A stretch of 64,000 nucleotides of DNA from Miscanthus floridulus (GCF_019320115.1 NC_089587.1:89980939-90044938); one strand, 5' to 3'. Positions 11,555 to 23,720 are shown, numbered from the stretch's first letter. Numbers and translations: made by a program. Notes: generated from the sequence alone by a model not told the origin.

Positions 11555-11960
11555 CTATTCCTCATTTGTTTCATTGCCATCCACAACATGAACCTGTGGA
11601 TCATCCAAACCAAAAGACACAACTTGCAATTCAGGTTTATGAAGGGACAGGTCAACCACTTCAAGAATGCCAATACCACCAAGTGAATCAAAAGAATCCC
11701 CTCCTACATCCCACATCATTGTCTCTCCTGTCTTGTATGCCTCAGATTTGAGTGCACAAAGACCAAATCTTCAGCACACTCTGGAGTTAAGGCATTTCTC
11801 TTGACACTATGGACAAAGCTATAGGTGCTCCAGTTGCTTTCACAGCATACAAGCAACAAGAACTCACTAATTGCACTGCAGAAATAGAAGACGAAGGGAG
11901 GAAGGGGAAGACGAAGTGGGGATGCGGCGTGGGGAGTAAAGAAATCAAGCAACTACCGGC
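11555..11960 (-). pseudogene. hAT transposase C-terminal fragment
   Basis: The minus strand from about 11952 encodes a segment with CESNWSTYSFVHS and then LTPECAEDLVFVHSN. This matches the C-terminal dimerisation region of hAT transposases (the C-x2-NWS...H pattern followed by AEDLVYxHxNLR). A frameshift occurs near 11715. The shifted frame continues with WDVGGDSFDSL and an acidic tail ending in TAG at 11555-11557, against the retrotransposon LTR. The catalytic part is absent, and stops and the frameshift make it non-functional. It could be a TE copy or a domesticated hAT derivative; too little remains to decide. Confidence 0.65.
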
Positions 11961-12030
11961 TACGAACTGAAGAAGAAGAGGAGATCGAGAACAGGGAAGG
12001 GGATTAACTCACGGGATCCACGTCGTAGGG

Positions 12031-12152
12031 CGGAAACTCGTCGCTGGCGGGCGGCGAGTAGGGACGGAGGCTCGTCGCCGGCGAGCGGAGGCGGAAGCTC
12101 GTCACTGGCGGCCGGCGAGTAGGGACTGAGGCTCGTCGCCGGTGGCCGGCGA
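12031..12152. repeat. 61-bp tandem duplication, GC-rich
   Basis: cggaaactcgtcgctggcgg at 12031 recurs as cggaagctcgtcactggcgg at 12092, and similarity runs through a ggcgagtaggga core in both units. It lies upstream (minus sense) of the hAT remnant. No gene is seen between 11960 and 12300. Confidence 0.7.
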
Positions 12153-12279
12153 CCAGCGAGCGGGGTTGTGGCGTCACTGCGCGGGGATGCGGCGCTCGTC
12201 GCGGGGGCAGCCGTGCGGGACTGCGGAACGCTAGGGCGTCCGGGCAGAGGGATAAGGTTCTGTCTGCCTGGGCTTCTTA

Positions 12280-12421
12280 CTATACGTGTCGGATGGCGTA
12301 TCCAATTTGCACGAAAATAATAAAAAAGCGGATACTCCGAGGATACGTATCCTGGACGTATCGGACATGTATCCGTATCCGATACGTATTGGATACGCGA
12401 TACATGGTCCGTGTAACATAG
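12280..12421. repeat. GTATCC/GGATAC-rich palindromic patch at the SPT16 truncation point
   Basis: The hexamer gtatcc or its complement ggatac occurs repeatedly in both orientations over about 140 bp, including the perfect palindrome ggatacgtatcc. SPT16 homology begins directly after it, at about 12422. Confidence 0.6.
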
Positions 12422-12917
12422 CCTGAGGGTAAGCTTCTTGAAACATGGATAGAAAAGTTATCTGGATCAGGCCTACGACTTGTAGATGTAACAAACGGCT
12501 TCTCTGAGCTCTTTTCTGTGAAGGACACCACAGAGATCACGTGTGTGAAGAAGGCTGCTTACTTAACTTCATCTGTTCTGAAAAATTTTGTGGTTCCTTA
12601 GTTGGAGAAGGTTATTGATGAGGAGAAGAAAGTCTCACACTCATCATTGATGGATGACACAGAGAAGGCTATTCTTGATCCGCTCAAGGTTAAGGTCCAA
12701 TTGAAGCCTGATAATGTTAATATATGCTACCCTCCAGTCTTTCAAAGTGGGGGTAAGTTTGATCTCAAGTCTGGTGCGTCTAGCAATGACGAGTACTTGT
12801 ATTATGATTCAGCAAGTGTTATCATCTGTGCAATTGGTTCCAAATACAGTAGCTATTGTTCAAATGTTGCTCGGACATACCTTGTTGATGCTACCCCTAC
12901 ACAGAGTAAAGCATATG

Positions 12918-13305
12918 TGTCATGTGGGGACGCACGTATACTAGGCGCCGACGGGCGCGTGACGTGCGGCGCGCCACAGAGCGCGCGATCCGCGCAGCAG
13001 CCGCGCGGGAGGAGGCCAGCGCGAGTGGCTGAGGGGAAAGAGAGATTAGTTTCCTTTTTATTCCCTTAAGTTTAGGAGAGGTTATTTCCAGGAATAGTTT
13101 GTTTCCAAGTTGGTTAGGCAGGCTGGCCTATTTATCTGTACTTCCAAAAACAATTAGAATTAAGAAAAATATTACCATCTAATCTCCTATCTCCTTCTCT
13201 CAACTAAGCCTGCGGCAGGGGCAACCTCGCCGGAGAAGACGACGGACCGAGGCTACGAGTTGCGTAGCCGAGGGCCAGCTATCCGAGGGTTTGACGCCCT
13301 TGACA
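12918..13305 (+). repeat. 5' LTR (388 bp)
   Basis: Starts tgtcatgtgg and ends cgcccttgaca. Identical in length to the 3' LTR, with about 12 substitutions between them, mostly transitions. Confidence 0.92.
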
Positions 13306-13308
13306 ACC

Positions 13309-13318
13309 TGGTATCACG
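13309..13318 (+). other. primer-binding site, initiator Met tRNA type
   Basis: tggtatcacg lies three bases after the LTR end. It matches the TGGTATCA start of the initiator methionine tRNA primer site used by many plant LTR elements. Confidence 0.65.
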
Positions 13319-13412
13319 ATCCTGGCGATCCTCGCCTTCCCGATCCACCTCACCACCAGCCGCCGCGCCACCATTCCCGACGTCGTCTTCTGCAGCATCG
13401 TGTTCGGCAGCC

Positions 13413-16400
13413 ATGGGTGACCAAAGTGACCTCAAGGCCACGGTGGAGTCGCTCGCCGAAGTCGTCAAGTCGCTGCAGGCCACTGTCGAAGCCAACGCCA
13501 AGGCCATCGCCTCCCTCGCCGCCGACTGCTCATCCTCCTCCGGCAGCAAGGCGCCGGTGTCCGGCGAGCACCATAACGACCGGCCGCCAAAATTCCAGAA
13601 GATGGATTTTCCCCGGTACGATGGCAAAACCGATCCCCTCATCTTCCTTAACCGCTGCGAATCCTACTTCCACCAGCAGCACATCATGGAAGAGGAGCGG
13701 GTCTGGATGGTGTCGTACAACCTCGAAGAGGGCGCTTAGATGTGGTACATGCAGGTACAGCAAGATGAGGGCACGCCGTCTTGGCGGCGTTTCACCGAGC
13801 TGTTGAACCTACGTTATGGGCCGCCGCTTCGCTCCGCCCTGCTGTTCGAGTTGGCGGATTGCCGGCGCACGGGCTCGGTGGCGGAATACTAGGACCGTTT
13901 CCAGAGCCCTCTGCCGCGCGGGGGGTGACTCGACGAGGCGCAACGCGTCCAGCTCTTCACGGGAGGTCTCCTGCCCCCGCTGAGCCTCGCCGTGCAGATT
14001 CAAAACCCGCAGTCTCTTGCGGCGGCCATGAGCTTGGCCCGACAGATGGAATTGATGGAGCAGTATACCGTCGCCCAGCCCAAGACCGCAGTCCGGGGAC
14101 TTCTGCCGGCCCCTCCACCGCGTCACGCCCTGCCGGCTCCAGCAGCGCCTAAGGCCGCCCCACCGACGGTCACCATCGATGGACGCCCGATCAAGCGCCT
14201 CTCATAGGCGGAACAAGAGGAGCGCCGTCGCCTCGGCTTGTGCTACAACTGCGACGAAAAGTACACACGTGGCCACAACAGGGTGTGCAAGCATCTTTTC
14301 CTCCTGGATGGCGCCGTGGAGGTCGACGATGCCGACGACGACACGGCCGCCGTGGACGAGGCCATCGAGGAGGCCCCGGCCTACTCCCTCCACACCGTGG
14401 CGGGCGTCCGTGCCCATGACTCCCTCCAGTTCCGCGTTCTGGTGGCCGGTGTGCTGCTGATCGCCCTCCTCGACATCGGCTCAACGCACAATTTCATCTC
14501 GGAGGGCGCAGTGCAGCAGACCAGGTTGCCCATCCAGAGCCGTCCGCGCCTCACTGCGACGGTGGCCAACAGTGAGCACGTCTCCTGCACCGGCGTGCTG
14601 CGTTGCGCCGCGTTCACCATCGAGGGGGCCCCATTCGCTGCGGACCTCTTCATCATGCCGCTGGCGGGCTACGATGTGGTCCTAGGGACCCAGTGGATGA
14701 TTGTCCTGGGGCCCCTCACCTAGGACTTCACCGTCGGTACGCTGTCCTTCAAGCGCCAGGGCAAGGTGGTCTGCTGGCGGGGCGCCGATGGACCGGACGT
14801 GCCTGCCCTCGTCGCCACCACCACGGGCGCGCCGGCCTCCAATGCCCTGACCGTGGAGCGCTCGCTGCTGGATGCGGTCCTGGCCACCTTTGACGATGTG
14901 TTCGCGGAACCCCACGGACTGCCGCCCCAGCGTGGCCGCGACCACGCCATCCACCTCCTGTCGGGCGCCCCGCCGGTTGCTGTTCGCCCATACCGGTACC
15001 CGGTTGCGCACAAGGACGAGTTGGAGCGGCAATGTGCAGCCATGATGGAGCAAGGACTCATCCGTCGCAGCACGTCAGCATTCTCATCCCTCGTCCTCCT
15101 CGTCAAGAAAGCCGACGGATCATGGCGGTTCTGCGTCGATTACAGAGCCCTCAACGCCATCACCGTCAAGGACGCATATCTGATTCCGGTGGTCGATGAA
15201 CTGCTGGATGAGCTGCACGGCGCCAAGTTCTTCACCAAGTTGGACCTTCGTTCGGGCTACCACCAGGTCCGCATGCGCCCCACCGACATCGCAAAGACGG
15301 CGTTCCGCACTCATGACAGCCTTTATGAGTTCCTGGTGATGCCGTTCGGGCTGTGCAACGCCCCCGCTACGTTCCAGGCTCTGATGAACGACATCCTGCG
15401 CATCTTCCTCCGTTGGTTCGTCCTTGTGTTTTTCGATGACATACTCATCTACAACTCCACCTGGGCGGATCACCTGTGCCACCTTCGTGCCGTTTTCCTC
15501 GTCCTGCAGCAACAACGGCTCTTCATCAAGCGCTCTAAGTGCGCTTTCGGCGTCGACTCCATCTCCTACCTCGGCCACATCATCAGCGCTTCAGGCATCG
15601 CTATGGACCCGGCCAAGGTGCAAGCGGTCATGGACTGGCCCCAGCCACGTTCGGCGCGTGGGGTCTGTGGGTTCCTCGGCTTAGCGGGCTACTACCGCAA
15701 GTTCGTCCATGACTACGGCATCATCGCCGTGCCACTCACAGCGCTCACCAAGAAGGATGGGTTCAGCTGGACCGAGGAGGCTGCAGCTACATTCCTGGCG
15801 CTCAAGCGCGCCATCACCTCCGCCCTGGTACTCGCCCTACTGGACTTCGACAGGCCATTCGTCGTCGAGTGCGACGCCTCCACATACGGGTTCGGCGTGG
15901 TGCTCATCCAGGACAAGCACCCGCTGGCCTTCTTTCAGCCGGCCAGTGGCACCTCGTCACTGCGCCCTCGCCGCTTACGAGCGGGAGTTGCTCGGCCTCG
16001 TCCTCGCCATTCTTCATTGGCGACCATACCTCTGGGGGTGTCGGTTCGTGGTGCGCACCGACCATTTCAGCCTCAAGTACCTCCTCGACCAGCACCTAGC
16101 GACCATCCCACAGCATCACTGGGTGGGCAAGCTCCTCGGTTTCGACTTCACGGTGGAATACAAGCCAGGCGCCTCCAACACCGTGGCGGATGCCCTGTCC
16201 CACCAACACACGGAGGAGGGGGCGGTGCTCGCTGTCTCGGCGCCCTGCTTCGACTACATTGAGCGTCTTCGGCAAGCTCAGTCTATGGATCCCGCTCTCG
16301 TCGCCACTCGTGACGCGATCCTGGCTGGTTCCCGGGGGGCGCCGTGGGGTCTATGCGACGGCATGGTCACCTTCGACTCCTGCCTCTACATCCCGCTGTC

Positions 16401-17832
16401 GTCCCCACTGCTCCAGGAGGTGCTGGCTGCCGTACACGAGGACGACCACGAGGGGGTGCAGCGTACCCTGCACCAGCTCCGCCGCGATTTCCACTTCCCT
16501 GACATGCATCGTGTGGTCCGGGACTTCGTACGTGCGTGTGACACGTGCCAGCGGTACAAGTCCGAGCACCTCCACCCTGCCGACCTCCTTCTACCCCTGC
16601 CGATCCCGATGACGGTGTGGGCGGACATCGGCCTGGACTTCGTGGAGGCCCTTCCCCGGGTAGGCGGGAAGTCAATGATCTTGATGGTGGTGGACCGTTT
16701 CAGCAAGTATTGCCATTTCATTCCGTTGGCTCACCCATATACTGCAGAGTCCGTGGCACAGGCTTTTTTCGCGGACATCGTTCGTCTTCATGGTGTTCCC
16801 CAGTCCATGGTGTCGGATCGGGACCCCGTGTTCACCTCCACGTTTTGGCGAGAGCTCATGCGGCTCATGGGCACCAAGCTGCATATGACGACAGCTTTCC
16901 ACCCACAGTCTGATGGCCAGACCGAGGCGGCGAACCGCGTCATCGTCATGTACCTGCGTTGCTTCACCGGCGATCGGCCACGACATTGGGTGCGCTGGCT
17001 CCCGTGGGCGGAGTACGTCTACCACACCGCCTACCAGTCCTCATTGCGGGACACGCCCTTCAGGGTGGTCTACGGCCACGATCCCCCCACCATCCGGTCT
17101 TATGAACCGGGTGATACTCGCGTGGCTGCCGTCGCGCGGAGCATGGCGGACCGGGAGGAGTTCCTGGAGGACGTCCGCTATCGCCTGGAGCAGGCGCAGG
17201 CCATCCACAAGAAGCACTACGACAAGTTGCACCGTCCCGTTTCCTATACAATGGGTGATTGGGTGCTCCTGCGCCTTCGGCATCGCGCTCCGGCCTCCTT
17301 GCCCCACGTCACCAAGGGCAAGCTGAAGCCCCGATACTATGGGCCGTACCACATAGTCGAGCTCATCAACCCCGTCGCCGTTCGCCTCGAGCTGCCTCCG
17401 CGTGCCAAGCTGCATGATGTGTTTCATGTGGGACTCCTCAAGAAGTTCGTTGGGCCAGTTCCGGCTGCTCCACCTGCCTTGCCGGCCATCCACCATGGCG
17501 CCGTCGAGCCTGAGCCGGAGCACATCGTGCGCTCACGCCTCGCCCGCGGTGTTCAGCAGGTACTCGTCCACTGGAAGGGCGAAACAGCGGCTTCAACAAC
17601 GTGGGAGGACCTCGACACCTTCCGGGAGCGCTATCCGGCGTTCCAGCTCGAGGACGAGCTGGCTCTCGAGGGGGGAGAGATGTCATGTGGGGACGCACGT
17701 ATACTAGGCGCCGACGGGCGCGTGACATGCGGCGCGCCACAGAGCGCGCGATCAGCGCAGCAGCCGCGCGGGAGGAGGCCAACACGAGTGGCTGAGGGGA
17801 AAGAGAGATTAGTTTCCTTTTTATTCCCTTAA
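13413..17832 (+). pseudogene. chromovirus gag-pol polyprotein, five stops and one frameshift
   Basis: The frame opens at ATG 13413. Stops occur in frame at 13737 (TAG), 13890 (TAG), 13926 (TGA), 14205 (TAG) and 14721 (TAG). A one-base gain in a T-rich spot at 15931-15935 shifts the rest of pol by one frame. Order: gag with an N-terminal coiled coil; Cys-rich knuckle (CYNCDEKY...H...C, about 14238); protease (LLDIGSTHNFIS, with Ile where Ser or Thr is usual after the Asp); reverse transcriptase (FFDDILIY, about 15432); RNase H (ECDAS and RTDH); integrase with HHCC finger and D,D,E (VSDRDPVF, GQTEAAN); GPY region; chromodomain (VLVHWKG, then TTWEDL). The final stop lies inside the 3' LTR at 17830-17832. 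Chromodomains are thought to direct integration to marked chromatin. Confidence 0.9.
17668..17680 (+). other. polypurine tract
   Basis: gaggggggagaga directly abuts the 3' LTR start. It is the expected primer for plus-strand DNA synthesis. Confidence 0.75.
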
Positions 17833-18068
17833 GTTTAGGAGAGGTTATTTCCAGGAATAGTTTGTTTCCAAGTTGGTTAGGCAGACTGGCCTATTTATCT
17901 GTACTTCCGAAAATAATTGGAATTAAGAAAGATATTACCATCTAATCTCCTATCTCCTTCTCTCAACTAAGCCTGCGGCAGGGGAAACCTCGCCGGAGAA
18001 GACGACGGACCGAGGCTACAAGTTGCGTAGCCGAGGGCCAGCTATCTGAGGGTTTGACGCCCTTGACA
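17681..18068 (+). repeat. 3' LTR (388 bp)
   Basis: Starts tgtcatgtgg directly after the polypurine tract and ends cgcccttgaca before the atatg duplication. The polyprotein reading frame enters it for about 150 bases. Confidence 0.92.
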
Positions 18069-18807
18069 ATATGAGACCCTTTTGAAAGCTCATGAAGCTG
18101 CTGTTGAACAAGTGAAACCAGGCAATCAGATGAGTGCAGTTTATCAAGCTGCAGTGGCAGTGATTGAGAGGGATGCCCCTGAACTTCTTCCTAAACTAAC
18201 AAAGTCAGCTGGAACTGGAATAGGCCTTGAATTCCGAGAATCTGGCTTAAATATGAATGCCAAGAATGATCGTAGGATAAAACAGGGAATGGTTTTTAAT
18301 GTATCCCTTGGTTTGCATAACGTCCAGGCAGAAACAATTAGTGAGAAGACAACGCAGTTTTCACAGTTGTTAGCTGATACAGTTTTAGTCAATGAAAGAG
18401 GAAACGAGATCTTAACAGCACCTTGCTCCAAGGCAGTCAAAGATGTTGCTTATTCGTTCAACGAAGATGATGATGATGCTGCTGAGGTGAAGATAGAGTC
18501 GAAGACCATAGATGTCTTGCCAACCAAGGCAACTCTCAGGTCGGACAACCAGGAGATGTCGAAGGAAGAGCTCCGGAGACAGCACCAGGCTGAACTTGCT
18601 CGCCAAAAGAATGAAGAGACTGCTAGAAGGCTTGCTGGGGGTGGTTCTGGATCTGGTGAGGGACGTGGTCCTGCCAGGGCTTCAAATGAGCTTGTTGCAT
18701 ATAAGAATGTTAATGATGTACCATTTATAAGAGATTTGGTGATCCAAGTAGATCAGAAGAATGAAGCTGTCCTCTTACCTATTTATGGCAGTATGGTTCC
18801 TTTCCAT

Positions 18808-20477
18808 CTCTTGGTGAAGGAGGATGAGATCCGATGGTAAGAGTATTTTGACAAATTATTCAATGGTGAGAATACGGACACAACCTTTCAGTTGGATGAC
18901 TCTTTTGATGACACCAATAGACGCTTTGTGCAGAGAATCTAAGAATCTGAGGTCAGAGAGACGTTGAAAAGGATGAAAGGAGGTAAGGCGATGGGACCGG
19001 ATGGTATCCCAATCGAGATGTGGAGATGCCTCGCGGACATAGCTAATAGTATGGCTAACCAAGTTGTTCAACCATATTTTTCGATCGAACAAGATGCCTG
19101 ACGAGTGGAAGAGAAGTATATTGGTACCGATCTATAAGAATAAAGGGGATATTCAAAGTTGTACTAATTACCGAGGAATTAAGTTGATGGGCCATACTAT
19201 GAAGTTATGGGAGAGAGTTATCGAGCATCGCTTGAGAGCAATAACGCGGGTCTCTATGAACCAATTTGGTTTCATGCCCGGAAGGTAAATCATGGAAGCC
19301 ATTTTTCTTAATAAGACAAGTTATGGAGCGGTATAGAGAAGAAGAAGAAAGACCTACATATGGTTTTTATTGACTTGGAGAAGGCTTATGATAAAATACT
19401 AAGGAATATTATGTGGTGCGCTTTGGACAAACATAAAGTCCCAACGAAGTACGTCGGGCTCATTAAGGACATGTATAACAATGTTATGACTAGTGTTCGA
19501 ATAAATGATGGAGACACGGATGACTTTTCGATTAGGATAGGACTACATCAAGGGTCAGCTTTGAGCCCTTACCTGTTTGCCTTAGTGATAGATGAGGTCA
19601 CAAGGGACATAAAGGGGACATTCCTTGGTGTATGCTTTTTGCGGACGATGTAGTGCTAGTTGATGAAAGCCGGACAGGAGTGAATCAGAAACTGGAGTTA
19701 TGGCGGGAGACTTTAGAGTTCAAAGGTTTTAGACTCAGTAGAACTAAAACTCTGAGTATATGAGATGTGACTTCGACACTACTACTCGGGAGGAGGAAGA
19801 TATTGGTTTGGAAGGTCAAGTAGTACATAGGAATGATACCTTTCGATATTTAGGATCAATGCTACAGAGAGACGGGGATATTGATGAAGATGTTAACCAT
19901 AGAATCAAAGCAGGGTGAATGAAGTGGCGTCAAGCATCTGGTGTCCTATGTGACAAAAGGGTACCACAGAAGCTAAAAGGCAAGTTTTATAGAACGACGA
20001 TTAGACCTGCTATGTTGTATGGTGCAGAATGTTGGCCTACGAAAAGACGACATGTTCAACAGATAAGTGTCGTGGAAATACGTATGTTGCGTTGGATTTG
20101 CGGTCATACAAGAAGGGATCGAGTTCGGAACGATGATATACGTGATAGATTAGGGGTAGCACCAATTGAAGAAAAGTTTGTCCAACACCGGTTGAGATGG
20201 TTTGGACATGTCCAACGGAGACCTACAGAGACACCGGTGCGTAGTGGAATCCTAAGCCAGGATAGTAACGTGAAGAGAGGCAGAGGAAGACTGAAGTTGA
20301 TTTGGGCAGAGACAATAAAAGGAGACTTGAAAGGATGGAATATACCTAAAGACTTAGTCTTATATAGGAGTGCTTGAAAAACAGCTATTCACGTGCCTGA
20401 ACTTTATTGTTTCTGTTGGGTTTCAACTCTAGCCTATCCCAATTTATTTAGGACTTAAAGGCTTTATTGTTATTGTT
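18808..20477 (+). mobile_element. 5'-truncated RTE-like LINE
   Basis: It is flanked by a perfect 17-bp target duplication, gtatggttcctttccat (18791-18807 and 20478-20494), which splits an SPT16 Gly-Ser-Met-Val segment. The interior encodes pieces of a non-LTR reverse transcriptase: NYRGIKLMGHTMK and NQFGFMPGR (about 19170-19290), VFIDLEKAYDK (about 19362), a LHQGSALSPYLFA block (about 19550) and FADD (about 19640). A C-terminal Cys/His-type region follows to 20377. Several stops and frame changes kill it, and the endonuclease half is missing. The 3' end, ggcttt-attgttattgt, resembles the TTG-rich tails of plant RTE-clade elements instead of poly(A). Confidence 0.88.
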
Positions 20478-20932
20478 GTATGGTTCCTTTCCATGTTTCT
20501 ACTGTCAAGAGTGTGACCAGCCACCAGGACAACCGCACCTGCACTATCCGCATCTTCTTCAATGTGCCTGGCATGCCATTCTCAAATGATAGCAAGCTGA
20601 ATTCTCAAGGTGCTATCTATCTGAAAGAAATTACATTCCGCTCAAAAGATCCACGGCATAGCAGTGAAGTTGTTCAGCAGATCAAAACGTCGAGGAGGCA
20701 AGTTGCTTAAGGGAGTCAGAGAGAGCTGAAAGGGCAACTCTTGTTACCCAGGAGAAACTTCAGATCGGAAACAACAGAATGAAGATGATGAAACTTTCTG
20801 ATGTGTGGATACGACCTGCATTTGGTGGTCGTGGGAGGAAGCTCACAGGAAATCTTGAGGCTCATTTCAATGGTTTCAGATATTCTACTTCAAGGTCTGA
20901 TGAGCGCGTGGACATCATGTATGGAAATATAA

Positions 20933-21064
<132 letters not shown>

Positions 21065-21104
21065 TAGACTCTTGGGGGCAGTAGAAGATCGGCACTTGAT
21101 CCTG

Positions 21105-21348
21105 GGGCCAATTTGGATGCTAAAATTTTTGACAAAACGCTACTGTAGCGTATTCGTTATTATTTGGCAATTAGTATCCAATCATAGTCTAATTAAGCTT
21201 AAAAGATTCGTCTCGTGAATTTCATTTAAACTATGTAATTAATTTTATTTTTTTATTTATATTTAATGCTTCATGCATACGTCCAAAGATTCGATGTGAC
21301 GAGGAATCTTAAAAAATTTGACGTTTTGGGGTGCAACTAAACAGGCCC
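21105..21348. mobile_element. 244-bp MITE, GGGCC termini
   Basis: Ends gggccaattt and, reversed, gggcctgttt are inverted repeats. A 3-bp duplication, ctg (21102-21104 and 21349-21351), reconstructs the SPT16 codons around it. The interior has the 'cgatgtgacgag' and 'atgcatacgtcc' blocks typical of a very abundant grass MITE family. A 3-bp duplication suggests a PIF/Harbinger- or CACTA-type transposase; I cannot choose between them. Confidence 0.75.
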
Positions 21349-22142
21349 CTGATGAGATTGAAGAAGAGCAGCGTGAGAGGGATAGGAAGAACAGAATAAA
21401 CATGGATTTCCAGAACTTTGTGAACAAGGTTAATGACCACTGGTCGCAACCACAGTTCAAGGGGCTTGACCTGGAGTTTGATGTCCCACTTAGAGAGCTT
21501 GGGTTCCATGGTGTCCCATATAAAGCTTCTGCTTTCATCATTCCAACTTCTACATGTTTGGTTGAGCTGATTGAGACTCCCTTCCTTGTGGTGAGCCTGA
21601 GCGAGATAGAGATTGTTAACCTGGAGAGGGCGGGCTTTGGAACGAAGAACTTTGACATGGCTATCGTGTTCAAGGACTTCAAGAAGGATGTTCTCCGTAT
21701 TGATTCCATCCCTTCAGCATCGCTTGACGTGATAAAGGAATGGCTGGACACAACTGACCTCAAGTACTATGAGAGCAGGCTGAATCTGAACTGGCGTCCT
21801 ATCCTGAAAACTATAATTGATAATCCTCAGAAGTTCATTGACGATGGTGGCTGGGAGTTCCTGAACATGGAGGCGAGCGACGCAGAGACTGATGACACAG
21901 AGGAATCAGACCAAGGCTATGTGTCGTCCGACGCTGAGCCTGAGTCCGAGTCAGAAGATGATGACTCCGACAGCGAGTCCTTGGTGGAATCTGACGACAA
22001 TGATGATGATGAGTCAGTTGAGGACTCAGAGGAGGAGAAGGGCAAGACCTGGGAGGAACTGGAACGCGATGCTAGCAACGCGGACCGTGAGAACGGTGCA
22101 GAGTCGGACAGCGAGGAGGAGAGGAGGCGCCGCAAGGCGAAG

Positions 22143-22300
22143 ACCTTCAGCAAGTCGTGTGCACCGGATCGCAGCAGCTTCAAGGGCCGCCCTCCAAGAA
22201 GCCAAAGTTCAGGTGAAAGCTACCTTCAGCAAGTTGCATGTGCCAGAGCGCAGCAGCTTCAAGGGAGCGCTGCCTCCAAGAAGGCAGTTCAGGTTAGTGG
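22143..22300 (+). repeat. 79-bp tandem duplication in the SPT16 C-terminal end
   Basis: accttcagcaagt at 22143 recurs at 22222 with about 75 bases of similarity, including the gcagcagcttcaaggg core. The period (79) is not a multiple of three, so the second copy is out of frame. The copies differ at over ten positions, so the duplication is not recent. Confidence 0.8.
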
Positions 22301-22699
22301 TACCTGCCGGTTGCTGTGGCGCCGTGGCTGCGCTTCCTGAACCTCCGTCTCCGGAGTAGACATGTCTGTAGAAGTGTCGTTTGTTATATCTAGATTATCT
22401 TGGTATTATCTGCAGTAGCTTAGTCTATTTAGGTGAAATGTGACAGATGAACTTTGGTGGATGAAATGAGCGTTGAACTTGCATCATTGGGGAAAGGAAA
22501 TCTAAGTTGATTGATTTGTTAATATCCTCAGTGATGCAATATTTTCCTGGTTAGGTGGACCTACGGGCTGTATAATTTTAATTTATGCTTGCAGTTGATC
22601 CTTGGTACTTGTAACCGTATATGGCAACCCTAGCGCCCGCCCTCTCGCCGGAGCTCCAACATGGCCATGCTCGCCGGCGACACTGAGCTCCGGCCATGG

Positions 22700-23720
22700 T
22701 GGCCCTGCCCCGCCCCGACTTGGCTTGGCCGCCGCTACTACCGCCAGGCCCCCCCTAAATCGCCCGACATCCTTCCCCACCGTCTGGCCGACCTGCCTCC
22801 CCTTGGCCGGCCCCATCTATAGCCCACCGGAATTGAAGAAGAAAAAGGGAGAGAAGCTCGCCGGAACCCTAGCCACTGCCGCCGTCATCTTCGTCTCCGA
22901 TTATTACAGATCCAGGAGGAGGAGGAGGAGGAGGCCTACCTCGTCGGCGCTGCCGCCGCCGGAGGGTGGAGAGAGTGGAGCTCGCCGGCACAGGTGGGGG
23001 TGCGGGTAGGGGGAGGAGCTCGACGGGACGCGTCCGGCGCCGACCACCTTGTCGTCCTCTCGGGCACGTCCTCGTGGGAGAGGGAGAGGGTCGCGCCGTC
23101 CACGCGGAGCGCGATGGGTCGTGAAGTAACTTTTTCGTTCTATAAAATTGTGCGTAAGTTACTACTGTATAGTTTGTAGTAAAAACATATGGCATGTCCG
23201 TTTAATACTTAGTGCCGCCTTCTCACGTTGTCATGTTGATTTATGGTATTTGCTTGGACACCTTGCATATAACCGAATTTGTGGCCATTACATGTGATTG
23301 GTATTATATATTTTATCGGAAATGCTTAACTCTGCGCGGGCAGGATCCAGAGGCTCGGCGCGGGTAGGGTGCGCACACCCGCGTGGGGAAGAAGATGCAC
23401 CAGCCCGCGTGGCCGTCCGATGCGCTCGATGCCGAGGCCGGAGAAGACGCGCACTGGGGCTGAGCTCGACACCGCCGCCAGATAAGGCACCACCAACACC
23501 CCACCACGCGCCCGTGCCCCACTCGCCTGTGCTGTGCCGGCTCCGGCGAAGAAGACGGCGGCGCTAGGGTTCCGGCGAGCCGCGCCTCACCCTCTTCCCT
23601 AAATCCGGCGGGTTATAGAATGGCCGGCCGGGGGGAAGAAGGTAGGCCAGGCGGTGGGGATGGTCGACGGGCGATTTAGGGGAGTTGGCGGTGGTCGGGA
23701 GGGGGCGAGAGGGAGGGGGG
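22700..23720. repeat. diverged inverted-repeat pair with GC-rich arms
   Basis: The left arm (about 22735-22900) contains cctaaatcgcccga, a ggccggcccc patch, tatagcccaccgga and ctcgccggaaccctag. The complement of the right arm (about 23545-23700) shows the same blocks in the same order. The arms are roughly 70-75% alike by eye and about 650 bp apart. No target duplication or transposase is recognised. It could be a MULE-type element with long arms, or two related copies in opposite orientation. Confidence 0.5.

Larger units (their letters stand above)
12918..18068 (+). mobile_element. chromodomain Ty3/Gypsy element (Reina-like), full length 5,151 bp
   Basis: It is bounded by two 388-bp LTRs and a perfect 5-bp target duplication, atatg (12913-12917 and 18069-18073), so it entered an SPT16 Ala-Tyr-Glu region precisely. 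Short LTRs, a size near 5 kb and a C-terminal chromodomain fit the Reina branch of chromoviruses. By eye the LTRs differ at about 12 of 388 positions (3.1%). At a commonly used grass rate of 1.3e-8 per site per year this suggests an insertion about 1.2 million years ago. Coding is broken. Confidence 0.92.

Noticed and set aside
12602..13069. 155-codon ORF as a gene
   Set aside because: It is SPT16 sequence running into the chromovirus LTR, so the fusion is an accident of insertion.
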